DNA from: Rikenellaceae bacterium
Lineage (GTDB): Bacteria; Bacteroidota; Bacteroidia; Bacteroidales; Rikenellaceae
Assembly: GCA_031256675.1 (NCBI GenBank)
Contig: JAIRQC010000060.1
Coordinates: 1-55,079, forward strand
Direction of reading: 5' to 3'
Length of the DNA: 55,079 nt
The notes below the pieces were generated by a model, which had not been told where the DNA came from, searched no databases, and saw only the letters and a list, made by a program, of their open reading frames with translations. Shown here piece by piece: positions 9,054-18,887 of the stretch (position 1 is the first letter of the stretch; the number at the start of each line of letters is the position of its first letter). Both the position numbers and the translations under genes were made by a program.

Positions 9054-12000
9054 TTACCTGCCACCCCGCATTGCAGCTTCGCGGGCCACGATCTGGTCGT
9101 AGTTGGCTTTGGCGGTGGTGCTGCCGTAGTTGGTCATGGCAGCCTGGAAGAACTCTTTGGCCTTCTCGAAGTTGTTGAGCATCATGTAGCAGACGCCGAT
9201 AGTGTTGTACGAGCGCACGTCGGTCGACACCTGGGCCAGCACGTGCAGCGCGCCGTTGTAGTCGCCGCGTTTAACCAGATCCTGGGCGCGGTTGATGGCG
9301 TCGGCCGTCGGGTCGAGCGGCGAGAGGCTCTCGTAGTAGACTTTCAGGTAGGTGGCGTTACGCAGGTCGGGGAAGAAGCGCGAGTACATGTAACGGTAGG
9401 GCTCGCCGCCACCTATCGACTTGAGTTTCTGCTCCTTGATTGCGCTGCTCGCGTTGTCCCATACCGGCACGTTGTCGATCAGTCGCAGGATCTCGTTGCG
9501 ATAGCCGATGCTGGAGGCCGCAACCTGATCGCGCAGTCCGTCCCAGTCCTCGCCGCCGCCATAGATATGTATGGCGTTGGGGCTGATGCCGGTGTTGTTG
9601 ATCACGAAGCTCTTCAATGCCGCCGCACGGTCGCGCGAGAGTTGGTCGTTGTAGTTGTATGTGCCTTCGGGCGAGGCGAAACCCGCTATGACGACCCCCG
9701 AGACCCGCGAGTTGCCGGAGTTTTCGATTGCGCGGATCGAGGCGATGAACTCGGCCAGCGTGCGGTCGTTGTTGCGGAACGGATGCTCGATAACCCTCTG
9801 GTTCTGGCGGAAATACACCACCAGCGCGTTGCGTTTGGCCTCTTTGCCCGGCATGTTGCCGTCCACTGCGCCGTAGCTGTATTCGAGGAACGGGAACCTT
9901 TCGGCCAGCGCCTCGGCAAGGCTGCCTGAGGAGGTCATCGGGGCGTACTTGGGCACGATGTATGGCATCCAGCCGGATATGCCGCTGTTGACCGGCGCCA
10001 GTGCGTATGTCGGCGTTGCGGTAGAGTATATCGACGCAGGGCCGGTGTAGCCCGAGCCGCCGACAGAGGGCGTGGTCGCCGGAGAGTAGCCGTAGGGCAG
10101 GGTCGGTACCACGTCGGTACGTCCGCTGAAGGTCTGTGCGTGGGCGTAAGGCGACTGGGTATAGTATGGCTGGCCGGCAGCCCCCTGCGGAGGATAGGCA
10201 GCCCCCTGCGGAGAATATGCAGTCTGCTGTGGAGGATAGGCGGTCAGGCCTGGGCCCTCAATGGGATAAACACCGGGGCCTGTGGCGGTGAGCGCACGCG
10301 GAGAATAGGTCGGAGCGCCGTTGATCCCCCTGGTATAGGCAGGGCCGAACTTCTGTGCCGCGCTGGCCGGGGTATAGGCATAGACCGGCCCCTTGTCGAC
10401 AGTGACCCTGAAAGCGTTGGCCGGAGTGTATGCGTCGACGGGCTTCAGCGTGAACACCGGAGCATCCTTCGGCGTGGCGGCCGTCACCGGAACAAGCGCG
10501 TAGGAGGGGGTGGTGGAACCCGGAGCGTATGTCGGCATGAGCGTGTACTTCGGCTCGTTCGGCGGGGTGTTCGGGCCTGCGGGCTCGAGGGTATACTGGT
10601 TCGCGCCCTTCGGGGTGTTGGCGTCGACAGGTCGCGCCACCCCTTCCGGGGCCGAGGCATACTGTGCGTATTCCGGAGAAATGATGGTGAAGGTCTTGGC
10701 GTCCCGTGGCGTCGAAGCGTCGACGGGCTTCAGCGTGAAGCGCGGAGCGTCGGGCGGGGTCGATGCGTTTTCCGGGGTGAGCACGTATGAGGGTTCGCCG
10801 GAGGTAGAGCCCGGGGCGTAGACCGGAGTGAGGGTATACTTCTGCACTCCCGGGGGCGTGTCGGGGCCTGCCGGTTCGAGGGTGTATTTCTGCGCTCCGG
10901 GAGGGGTGTTGAGGTCGGTCGGCGAAACCATTATGTCGCCCTGCGGCACCAGACCTCCCCTCGAGGGCAGCGTCATCGTCCTGAAACCGCTGTCCACAAC
11001 GCTTGCCGGTTCGGCGGCGAAGCCCTGCGCATAGCCGTGGATGGTGCCCAGTCTGGTCGGGGCGGGGGTGTAGGTATACTGTCGGGCGTCGGGCGGAGTG
11101 TTGGCATCGACGGGCTTCAATGTGAAGCGCGGCGCGCTGGCCGGCGTCGAGCCGTCGACGGGGATGAGCGCATAGGCCGGATCGTCTGCCGAGACGCCCT
11201 TCGTATGTACAGGGGCCAGTGTATATTGCAGCTCGCCGGGGCTGGTGTTAGGGCCTACCGGTTCGAGGGTGTATCTCTTGGCGCCTGCCGGAGTGTTGCC
11301 GTCGACGGGGGCTGCGAGGCCCGACGGGGCGGCGCTGTAAACGGCCTTGTCCGGATCAATAACGGTATAGCGCAGCGCGTCGGCAGGGGTCGAAGCATCG
11401 ACCGGTTTCATCCTGTACTTCGGCGCGTCGGCAGGGGTCGATGCGTCGACCGGCGTGATGATATACGACGGCGCGCTCTTCTCTGCGCCAGGGGCGTAAA
11501 CCGGCGTGAGAGTGAACAGCGGTTCGTTCGGATCCGCATCGGGGCCTGCCGGTTCGAGGGTGTACCTTGATGCGCCTGCCGGTGTTTTGGAATCCTCGGG
11601 CGACACGAGGTAGCTCGACGAGGGCACTACCCGACCTGCTCCCAGTATGCCCTTGCCCAGGTCCGAAGGCGCGGCAGTGGCGGCAGGCATGGCAGCCTCG
11701 CCCGGAGCATATCCGAATATCCTGCCCAACCCTTTGGGGGCGGTGGAATAGGTGAACTGCTTGACGTTTTTCGGGGTCAGCGCGTCGGCCTGTTTCAGCA
11801 CGAACTGCGGAGCGTCGGGCGGAGTGGCCGTGGTGACCGGAGTGAGCGCGTATGCGGGCTCCTCCTCGCTCACACCTTTTGTATATACGGGCGCGAGGGT
11901 ATAGCGCGGCACGTCGGCGGGAGTGGAGGCGTCGACGGGCGCAAGGGTATAGCGCGGCGCGCCTGCCGGGGTTGCGGAGGTGACGGGCGAGATCTGCGCG

Positions 12001-12968
12001 GAGGGGGCTGCATTGTAGACAGCCTCGTCGGGATCCACGACGGTGAACCGCGGCATACTTGCCGGAGTGGCGGCCGTAGCCTTGCTCAGCACATAGCGCG
12101 GCGCGTCGGGCGGGGTTTGCGGCCCTACGGGAGTGATGACATACGACGGCTGCGCCTCGGTTGCGCCGGGGGTGAAGACCGGCGTGAGCGTATAGCGCGG
12201 TTCGGACTTCGGCACGGTCGGGTCGTCGGGCATGAGCACGTAACGCTGCGCGTCGTCAGGCGTGTTGGCCGATTCGGGATCGATCAGCAGGCTCGATGCT
12301 GGCACCGTCAGGGCGTCCATCACCCGCGGGGGATAATATTCGCCGTTCGGGCCGAGCGGATTGGTCTGGCCAATGGGCGTATAGAGCGGGGCCTTCTCAA
12401 ACTTGGGAGAGGCGCTTACCGGAGGGGCCGGAGCAGGCTCTATCTCCTGCGGCGGGGTCGGTTCGGTGGTGACGTCGAGTTCGGGGGATGTAACCCTGGC
12501 CGATGTGTCGATCCTGGCGGAGAGCTCCGCCGAGCCGAGGTTCTGAATGGTGCAGCAGCCCTTCGAGGTCTTTTCGAGCCTTACCGAGGCTTTGTCCATC
12601 CACGGGCTGTAGGGCACCGTGGCGACATAGTCTATCGTCTTGCCGTTGGGCACCACGATAGCGTCGTTGGGATACTCTACCGTACCCGACATTTCGCGCC
12701 GCTGGTTGGAGATGATGGCGCGCGTTCCCTCGACGACGATCGCCGTGAGCCGCTCGGCGTCGAGGCCGTTGTATAGCACCGGCGTGGCTGTCAGGGTGTA
12801 GTCGCTGCGGGTGGCCTTTTTGTCGACTATCGCCTTGAAGCTCACCTCCATGGTGTTGTTCTCTTTTCTGCGCACAACCAGGTCGTTCACCTGAATGTCT
12901 TCCGCCGCCACGACCGGCGCAGTCCAGCAGGCGAGCAGTGCGAGCGAAGCTATAATCAATTTTTTCAT
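9054..12968 (-). CDS. DUF3868-type N-terminus, long PADAPRYTL-type repeat region, OmpA-like domain and C-terminal TPR
   Basis: 1304 aa: signal peptide, DUF3868-like EDIQVNDLVVRRKENNTMEVSFKAIV; three super-repeats; OmpA-like VVIAGFASPEGTYNYNDQLSRDRAAALKSFV; TPR-like tail YNTIGVCYMMLNNFEKAKEFFQAAM. Confidence 0.85.
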   Translation of the reverse strand: MKKLIIASLALLACWTAPVVAAEDIQVNDLVVRRKENNTMEVSFKAIVDKKATRSDYTLTATPVLYNGLDAERLTAIVVEGTRAIISNQRREMSGTVEYPNDAIVVPNGKTIDYVATVPYSPWMDKASVRLEKTSKGCCTIQNLGSAELSARIDTSARVTSPELDVTTEPTPPQEIEPAPAPPVSASPKFEKAPLYTPIGQTNPLGPNGEYYPPRVMDALTVPASSLLIDPESANTPDDAQRYVLMPDDPTVPKSEPRYTLTPVFTPGATEAQPSYVITPVGPQTPPDAPRYVLSKATAATPASMPRFTVVDPDEAVYNAAPSAQISPVTSATPAGAPRYTLAPVDASTPADVPRYTLAPVYTKGVSEEEPAYALTPVTTATPPDAPQFVLKQADALTPKNVKQFTYSTAPKGLGRIFGYAPGEAAMPAATAAPSDLGKGILGAGRVVPSSSYLVSPEDSKTPAGASRYTLEPAGPDADPNEPLFTLTPVYAPGAEKSAPSYIITPVDASTPADAPKYRMKPVDASTPADALRYTVIDPDKAVYSAAPSGLAAPVDGNTPAGAKRYTLEPVGPNTSPGELQYTLAPVHTKGVSADDPAYALIPVDGSTPASAPRFTLKPVDANTPPDARQYTYTPAPTRLGTIHGYAQGFAAEPASVVDSGFRTMTLPSRGGLVPQGDIMVSPTDLNTPPGAQKYTLEPAGPDTPPGVQKYTLTPVYAPGSTSGEPSYVLTPENASTPPDAPRFTLKPVDASTPRDAKTFTIISPEYAQYASAPEGVARPVDANTPKGANQYTLEPAGPNTPPNEPKYTLMPTYAPGSTTPSYALVPVTAATPKDAPVFTLKPVDAYTPANAFRVTVDKGPVYAYTPASAAQKFGPAYTRGINGAPTYSPRALTATGPGVYPIEGPGLTAYPPQQTAYSPQGAAYPPQGAAGQPYYTQSPYAHAQTFSGRTDVVPTLPYGYSPATTPSVGGSGYTGPASIYSTATPTYALAPVNSGISGWMPYIVPKYAPMTSSGSLAEALAERFPFLEYSYGAVDGNMPGKEAKRNALVVYFRQNQRVIEHPFRNNDRTLAEFIASIRAIENSGNSRVSGVVIAGFASPEGTYNYNDQLSRDRAAALKSFVINNTGISPNAIHIYGGGEDWDGLRDQVAASSIGYRNEILRLIDNVPVWDNASSAIKEQKLKSIGGGEPYRYMYSRFFPDLRNATYLKVYYESLSPLDPTADAINRAQDLVKRGDYNGALHVLAQVSTDVRSYNTIGVCYMMLNNFEKAKEFFQAAMTNYGSTTAKANYDQIVAREAAMRGGR
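10360..12290 (-). repeat. Coding repeat array: ~16-17 aa units nested in three ~225 aa super-repeats
   Basis: Units such as VDASTPADAPRYTLAP / VYAPGSTSGEPSYVLTP. The second and third super-units begin VSPEDSKTPAGASRYTLEPAGPD and VSPTDLNTPPGAQKYTLEPAGPD; the first starts more divergently (LIDPESANTPDDAQRYVLMP). Confidence 0.85.
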
Positions 12969-12975
12969 AGGGCAC

Positions 12976-13548
12976 TTATTTTATAAGGTAAACAAGCGAG
13001 ATGGATGCGGTCGTGGGGCCAAAGTAGAATCTGGTGAAGTCGCCTATCATCGATCCGCACCGGGGGCAGTTGTATTTCGTGTAGCCCATGTATATGCCGC
13101 CGATGCCGATGCTGCCCTCAAGCCCCCAGCGTTTCGAGAGCATGTAGTGGTAGCCGTATGCGACGCCGCCGCCGACGCCCCAGCCCTCGTAGCGGTATGC
13201 CTTTTCGAACAGCAGGGGTACGTTGTGCTGGCTCACGTTGTATTTTGATCCCAGCAGGTGCACGCCTATGAAATGGCCGTTGAACCGCTCGCAGAACCAG
13301 TAGCGGTATTCCGGCATTATTATCCAGTGCACCAGTTTTTTGTTATTTGTTTCGGAGCCGCTCAGGTTCCACGAATTATAGCCGCCCCACAACAGGAAAG
13401 TCGATTTGGGCGACAGCCCTACTTCGAATCCCAGATTAGGGGTAAGCGTCCCCCAATAGAGAAGGTTTGTCTTCACTGCCAAATCCTGCGCGCCCAGCCT
13501 CGAGCCCAGCAGGAGCAATGGAACGATTAAAACCAGTAATCTCTTCAT
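12976..13548 (-). CDS. DUF3575-type outer-membrane protein
   Basis: 190 aa MKRLLVLIVPLLLLGSRLGAQDLAVKTNLLYWGTLTPNLGFEVGLSPKSTFLLWGGYN...PEYRYWFCERFNGHFIGVHLLG. Confidence 0.8.
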   Translation of the reverse strand: MKRLLVLIVPLLLLGSRLGAQDLAVKTNLLYWGTLTPNLGFEVGLSPKSTFLLWGGYNSWNLSGSETNNKKLVHWIIMPEYRYWFCERFNGHFIGVHLLGSKYNVSQHNVPLLFEKAYRYEGWGVGGGVAYGYHYMLSKRWGLEGSIGIGGIYMGYTKYNCPRCGSMIGDFTRFYFGPTTASISLVYLIK

Positions 13549-14147
13549 ATCCCCACAAATTTATAATTTCCCTGTTTTTCGGCCGCTCGCCGGACGCTGC
13601 CGCTGTTTTCCGGCGACCGTGCTGTTTTTCGGCCCTTCGCAACATGTTTTCAATGTCGCTTCCGGCGTTTTTCCGCCGTTTTTCGCCGTTCCGTAACGCT
13701 ATGCCGCAACAACCGGAAGCGTGCAAAAAACGTTCCGGTCGAGCTATTGTAAGCCACATTACGATATTTACAATGCAAAACTACTTATAAAATAGGGCGA
13801 TAGCTGCGTTTTTCGACAATTGTATCAACATTTTATTAACATAATCTTGTTTTTATGTGTAGAAACTATTCTAAAACGCCTTTTTTTGTGCGCATAAAGA
13901 CGAGAAAATGCTCTATTCGGCTTTTGCCTTCTGCCGGCCGCATGTTTTCCGGCGTTTTTGAGATGGGCTTTCTGTTGACAGCTGTTAATAAACAGGTTAA
14001 ACATACAGGATTATGAACAGAAATATCAACATGTCCGCCGTTCCCGAAAGGGGTGTTTCCGCCTCCCGCAGAGCTCTTGCCAGAGGCCTTGCAGGGGTTG
14101 CGTTTGAAAATAATTGCGCGAGGTTTTGCAGTTATCATATTTATGAT

Positions 14148-14155
14148 TACATTTG
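14148..14155 (+). promoter_or_regulatory. Bacteroidota-type -7 box (TACATTTG) upstream of rpmI
   Basis: TAnnTTTG match with TTTG 23 bp upstream (14125-14128). Confidence 0.5.
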
Positions 14156-14200
14156 CAGTCCACAAATTTTCACTCCACAAAACCTAAACCTGAGGTAAAA

Positions 14201-14395
14201 ATGCCGAAAATGAAGTCCAATTCCGGGGCTAAAAAGCGTTTCACGCTCACCGGAACAGGAAAAGTGAAACGGAAACACGCTTTCCACAGTCACATCCTGA
14301 CAAAGAAAACCACCAAACAGAAACGGAACCTCACCTATGCAGGGCTCGTTTCTCCGGCCGACGAGGCCAACGTAAAGCTACTGCTGGTGAAGTAG
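14201..14395 (+). CDS. rpmI: 50S ribosomal protein L35
   Basis: [44 protein letters not shown]. Confidence 0.97.
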   Translation: MPKMKSNSGAKKRFTLTGTGKVKRKHAFHSHILTKKTTKQKRNLTYAGLVSPADEANVKLLLVK

Positions 14396-14476
14396 CCAAA
14401 TGTAAAACCAAGAGCCGCTCAGCCCCAAAGAGACGGGGAGAACTCGCCCGCTGACCGCTCGTAAAACTCAAAAGCA

Positions 14477-14824
14477 ATGCCCAGATCAGTCAACGCGGTA
14501 GCCTCGCGCGCCCGCAGAAAAAGAGTCCTGAAACTGGCCAAAGGAAACTTCGGCTCACGGGGAAATGTCTGGACGGTAGCCAAAAACACCGTCGAAAAAG
14601 GTCTTACCTACGCCTACCGCGATCGCAAGAACAAAAAACGCACATTCCGCGGCCTGTGGATCCAGCGTATCAACGCCGCTGCACGCCTCAACGGCCTCAC
14701 ATACTCCCAGCTCATGGGACGTCTGGCCGCCAAAGGGGTCGCGCTCAACCGCAAAGTACTTGCCGACCTGGCAATGAACAACCCAAAAGCGTTCGAAAAG
14801 GTCGTCAAAACGGTAGCAAAGTAG
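14477..14824 (+). CDS. rplT: 50S ribosomal protein L20
   Basis: [55 protein letters not shown]. Confidence 0.97.
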   Translation: MPRSVNAVASRARRKRVLKLAKGNFGSRGNVWTVAKNTVEKGLTYAYRDRKNKKRTFRGLWIQRINAAARLNGLTYSQLMGRLAAKGVALNRKVLADLAMNNPKAFEKVVKTVAK

Positions 14825-14861
14825 CAGAAATATTGTTCGGTTTCACCCGGGAAGGCTGTCA

Positions 14862-14895
14862 GTACATGGCGGCCTCTCTTTTTGCCGCCATGTAC
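14862..14895 (+). terminator. Hairpin downstream of rplT
   Basis: gtacatggcggc...gccgccatgtac, 12-bp perfect stem. Confidence 0.65.
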
Positions 14896-15145
14896 GCTGT
14901 TTCGTCACAATGAATGCGGCCGGCCTGACTTTTTTTGTCCCGAACGCGGCAGTTTTTTATGCCCTGAACACAGCAGTTTTTTATGCCCCGGGCGCAGCCT
15001 GATGGCCCGACATGTTGTGCGACAGACGCCCCGCTAGGCATGACGTAATAAAATTATGTTGCGGCGTTTGTTTTTTTACGACAAATTCCTTAGCTTTGGA
15101 GAGTTTTTCTGCCTCTGAGAGAAACAAACTAAAAACCGAACAGTT

Positions 15146-15652
15146 ATGGTTAACAAGGTTATTTTGATCGGCAATGTCGGCGCAGACCCCGATGTGCGGT
15201 CTTTGGAGGGCGGGGTCAAGGTTGCGCGGATACGCCTTGCGACAACCGAGCGCTCCTACAACCGCCAGACACAGGAGACCAAAGAGTTCACCGAGTGGCA
15301 CAGCGTTACGTTGTGGCGCAGTCTGGCCGACGTTGCCGACCGATTTGTGAAAAAGGGTAGCCAGATATATATCGAGGGTTCGATCCGCAGCCGCGAGTGG
15401 AGCGACGAGACGGGGGTCAAACGATATGCCGTCGAGATCGTTGCCAATGAGATGAAACTGCTCGGCCGCCGTCCGGACGGGGCGCAGACAGCTTCGGGCG
15501 CGTCGGTCCCTGCCCCTGCCCCTGCTCCAGTCTCCGCCCAGGCCTCGGCGCCGGCAGGAGGCCATTCGTATGCCGCCACGGCACAAACCCCTGCTCCTGC
15601 GCCGGCTGTCTCGTCCGCCCCGCAAGACGATCCGGACGATCTCCCATTCTAA
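15146..15652 (+). CDS. ssb: Single-stranded DNA-binding protein
   Basis: [37 protein letters not shown]...; acidic C-terminus DDPDDLPF. Confidence 0.95.
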   Translation: MVNKVILIGNVGADPDVRSLEGGVKVARIRLATTERSYNRQTQETKEFTEWHSVTLWRSLADVADRFVKKGSQIYIEGSIRSREWSDETGVKRYAVEIVANEMKLLGRRPDGAQTASGASVPAPAPAPVSAQASAPAGGHSYAATAQTPAPAPAVSSAPQDDPDDLPF

Positions 15653-15665
15653 GCCGGCAGTCAGG

Positions 15666-16271
15666 ATGGAAGAGATATACAGCAGGGAGGAGGCGTTCGA
15701 CCCGAAGGCGTTGGAGACGCTCATGGAGGCCTACGGCATGATACTCGGCGCGATAGGCGAGGACGTCGGGCGCGAGGGGCTTTTGAAAACCCCCGAACGG
15801 GTGGCCAAAGCGATGGCTTTCATGACGCAGGGTTACGCCGCCGACCCCCGCGAAATCCTCCTCTCGGCCAAGTTCAGGGAGAATTACAAACAGATGGTGC
15901 TGGTCAAGGAGATTGATTTCCACTCGCTCTGCGAGCATCACATGCTACCGTTTTACGGCAAGGCCCACGTGGCATACATCCCCAACGGCTACATCACGGG
16001 CCTGTCCAAGATCGCCCGGGTGGTGGACTGCTATGCCCGCCGGTTGCAGGTGCAGGAGCGCCTCACGGTACAGATCCGCGACTGCATTCAGCAGGCCCTC
16101 AATCCGTTGGGCGTGGCTGTCGTCATCGAGGCAAGCCACATGTGTATGCAGATCCGTGGCGTCCAGAAGCTGAACTCCGTCACGACGACCTCCGCATTCA
16201 CGGGAATCTTTCTCTCGGAGTTCAAAACCCGCGAAGAGTTCATACACCTGATAGGCAGTAAATTAAAGTGA
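15666..16271 (+). CDS. folE: GTP cyclohydrolase I
   Basis: [13 protein letters not shown]..., [35 protein letters not shown]. Confidence 0.95.
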   Translation: MEEIYSREEAFDPKALETLMEAYGMILGAIGEDVGREGLLKTPERVAKAMAFMTQGYAADPREILLSAKFRENYKQMVLVKEIDFHSLCEHHMLPFYGKAHVAYIPNGYITGLSKIARVVDCYARRLQVQERLTVQIRDCIQQALNPLGVAVVIEASHMCMQIRGVQKLNSVTTTSAFTGIFLSEFKTREEFIHLIGSKLK

Positions 16272-16319
16272 TTTTTGCAGCGTCGCCACCCTACCCTCGC
16301 GGCGCAAAAAAAGAAAAAC

Positions 16320-16766
16320 ATGGGCAGTTACAGCGACGAGAAGCAGCGGCAGCTGGATATACGGTATATCAGGATGGCCCGAATCTGGGCCGAAAATTCC
16401 TATTGCGTTCGGCGCAAGGTGGGTGCGTTGCTGGTCAAGGACAAGATGATCATCTCGGACGGGTATAACGGCACGCCGTCGGGTTTCGAAAATGTTTGCG
16501 AGGACGGCGAGGGAAAGACAAAGCCGTATGTGCTTCATGCAGAGGCAAATGCAATAACAAAAGTGGCCAAGAGCGCCAACAGCAGCCTCGGGGCGACGCT
16601 TTACATCACCGCCTCGCCGTGTATCGAGTGCGCCAAGTTGATCATCCAGGCGGGGATCAGGCGGGTTGTCTATTGCGACAGCTACCACTCCACGGAGGGG
16701 CTCGAACTGCTGGCCCGCGTGGGGATCGAGGTGCTGCAGATCGACCATAGCGAGGTCGCAGGATAG
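16320..16766 (+). CDS. dCMP deaminase family protein
   Basis: MGSYSDEKQRQLDIRYIRMARIWAENSYCVRRKVGALLVKD...HAEANAI...SPCIECAKLIIQAGI; zinc deaminase motifs. Confidence 0.93.
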   Translation: MGSYSDEKQRQLDIRYIRMARIWAENSYCVRRKVGALLVKDKMIISDGYNGTPSGFENVCEDGEGKTKPYVLHAEANAITKVAKSANSSLGATLYITASPCIECAKLIIQAGIRRVVYCDSYHSTEGLELLARVGIEVLQIDHSEVAG

Positions 16767-16849
16767 CCGTTCAAGACCGCCTCAAAAGCCAGTCTCAACA
16801 TCATTGCAAACGGCGACATTTATTTATTGTGTGCAAAGTGTCTTTATCA

Positions 16850-16985
16850 TTGCGAGTGCAGCGAAGCAATCCGGCGCATTAACAGCTAATGGATTGTTTG
16901 CGCTTCGGCTGGTTTTCCCAAGTTGTCCCTCGGGGTTGCCTGCGGCTTCCTCGAAAGGCAACGTGACGTATGCTTCTTTTCTTCC
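16850..16985 (+). repeat. Dispersed repeat copy 1
   Basis: cattgcgagtgcagcgaagcaatccgg...atggattgtttgcgcttcggctggttttccc...cctcggggttgcctgcggcttcctcg; aligns to the reverse complement of 23070-23300. Confidence 0.65.
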
Positions 16986-17205
16986 GACAAACACATTTAA
17001 AATATGACAGACCATCCGGCTGCGCTTGCGCTGTGCTCATGGTGACATATATAATAATGTCGCATTGCTGTAAAACAATTGAATATTATTTTCAACCCAC
17101 GATTCGCATGTATCATAATGCCGTTTGCGTCTGCAATTTAGGCAAACTATTACCAATTTATTATAAAGCATTTAACAAACAATCGTTTCGGATTACTTAA
17201 TTCCG

Positions 17206-17213
17206 TATCTTTG
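17206..17213 (+). promoter_or_regulatory. -7 box TATCTTTG
   Basis: TAnnTTTG match 20 bp upstream of ATG 17233. Confidence 0.5.
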
Positions 17214-17232
17214 CCAAAATATATTTTTAGTC

Positions 17233-17343
17233 ATGAAGCGAGCTGTTCTTTTGCCGTTTTTGCTTTTTGCAGCCGTCGGCAGAGCGACGCAGTCGCCACT
17301 GTGTTATGACTTTGCCTGTTACGTACCATGCCACGCGAAGTAA
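17233..17343 (+). CDS. Possible 36-aa microprotein with hydrophobic N-terminus and several Cys; overlaps the downstream gene
   Basis: MKRAVLLPFLLFAAVGRATQSPLCYDFACYVPCHAK*, directly downstream of a -7 box; shares 16 nt with the next CDS. Confidence 0.35.
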   Translation: MKRAVLLPFLLFAAVGRATQSPLCYDFACYVPCHAK

Positions 17344-18887
17344 CCCTCACGCTGTCGCCCAAACAGGCCTCCGATAGCGGGATTTACCTGCCCGTTGCGG
17401 CCCGCATGGCGGGTGTGACCGTGTCGCAAATCGCCCTGGCACGGGTCGTACGCCGCTCGATCGACGCCCGCCGCTCGCCGAAGATCGTCCTGACGCTCGA
17501 GTTGTTCATCGACGACGAACCCGCCCCGCCGCCGTTGCAATTTGATTATCCCTACGTGTCCCACGCGACCGAGGTCGTGGTCGCAGGCTCCGGCCCGGCG
17601 GGACTGTTCGCCGCGCTGAGACTTGTCGAGCTGGGTTACAGGCCGATAGTACTGGAACGCGGACGCGAGGTTTCGGCACGCAAAAGGGACGTGGCGACCA
17701 TCAACCACAACGGGCCGGTCGACCCCGACTCGAATTACGCCTTCGGCGAGGGAGGAGCGGGTACGTTTTCGGACGGCAAACTGTTCACCCGCTCCAAAAA
17801 ACGCGGCGACTACCACCGCGCCCTCAGCCGCCTGGTCTTCCACGGCGCCGATCCTGAGATACTTGTCGACGCCCACCCGCATATCGGCACCGACCGCCTG
17901 CCGCAGATCATAACCGCTCTGCGCCGGACGATTATTGCCGCCGGAGGCATGGTGCTGTTCGGTCGCCGCGTCGACGATCTGCTTCTGGACGGAGGCCGCC
18001 TGCGCGGGGTCTGCTGCGGCGACGAACGCATCGAAGGGGCGGCGGTCGTCCTTGCTTCGGGCCACTCGGCAGGCGACATTTACGAGCTGCTGCACCGCCG
18101 CGGGGTGGCCCTCGAAGCCAAACCGTTTGCGATGGGGGTGCGCGTGGAACATCCGCAGGAGCTGATCGACAGCATTCAATATCATATGCCGGCGCGCGGC
18201 GAATACCTTCCGGCAGCCGCCTACCAGCTTGTGGCTCAGGTGGCAGGGCGCGGGGTCTACTCGTTCTGCATGTGCCCCGGGGGCTTTATCGTCCCGGCCA
18301 TGACCTCCCCGCGCGAGAGCGTCGTCAACGGCATGTCCACATCGGGGCGCAACTCGGTTTTCGCCAATTCGGGCGTCGTTATCGAGGTGCGCCCGTCCGA
18401 TTTTGCCCGCCTGACCGAGGCCCACGGGCCGTTGGCGGGGCTGGTTTTTCAGCGCGAGCTGGAACAGGCGGCGAAGGCCCGCGGCGGCGAGGGACAAATA
18501 GCTCCTGCCCAACGGCTTACCGACTTTGTGCGACGACGGCGGTCGACTTCGCTGCCCGCTACCTCCTATCGCCCGGGGTTGGCCCCGACGCAGTTCGAAC
18601 GATGGCTGCCTCCGTTTATCGACCAGGCGCTGCGGGGCGGGTTCGCGGCGTTCGATCGTAAGATACGCGGCTTTTTGACCGATGAGGCACAGATAGTTGG
18701 CGTCGAATCGCGCACCTCGTCGCCCGTGCGCATCCCGCGTTCGGCCCAAACGCTTATGCACCCCGCGCTGCCCGGACTTTTTCCGGCGGGCGAAGGGGCT
18801 GGATATGCCGGTGGGATCATCTCGGCTGCCCTCGACGGCGAACGGGTTGCCGAAGCTGTGGTTAAATATCTTTCGCAAAATGAATAA
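17328..18887 (+). CDS. FAD-dependent dehydrogenase (COG2509-like)
   Basis: EVVVAGSGPAGLFAALRLVELGYRPIVLERGREVSARKRDV...FGEGGAGTFSDGKLFTR...PAGEGAGYAGGIISAALDG. Confidence 0.9.
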   Translation: MPREVTLTLSPKQASDSGIYLPVAARMAGVTVSQIALARVVRRSIDARRSPKIVLTLELFIDDEPAPPPLQFDYPYVSHATEVVVAGSGPAGLFAALRLVELGYRPIVLERGREVSARKRDVATINHNGPVDPDSNYAFGEGGAGTFSDGKLFTRSKKRGDYHRALSRLVFHGADPEILVDAHPHIGTDRLPQIITALRRTIIAAGGMVLFGRRVDDLLLDGGRLRGVCCGDERIEGAAVVLASGHSAGDIYELLHRRGVALEAKPFAMGVRVEHPQELIDSIQYHMPARGEYLPAAAYQLVAQVAGRGVYSFCMCPGGFIVPAMTSPRESVVNGMSTSGRNSVFANSGVVIEVRPSDFARLTEAHGPLAGLVFQRELEQAAKARGGEGQIAPAQRLTDFVRRRRSTSLPATSYRPGLAPTQFERWLPPFIDQALRGGFAAFDRKIRGFLTDEAQIVGVESRTSSPVRIPRSAQTLMHPALPGLFPAGEGAGYAGGIISAALDGERVAEAVVKYLSQNE

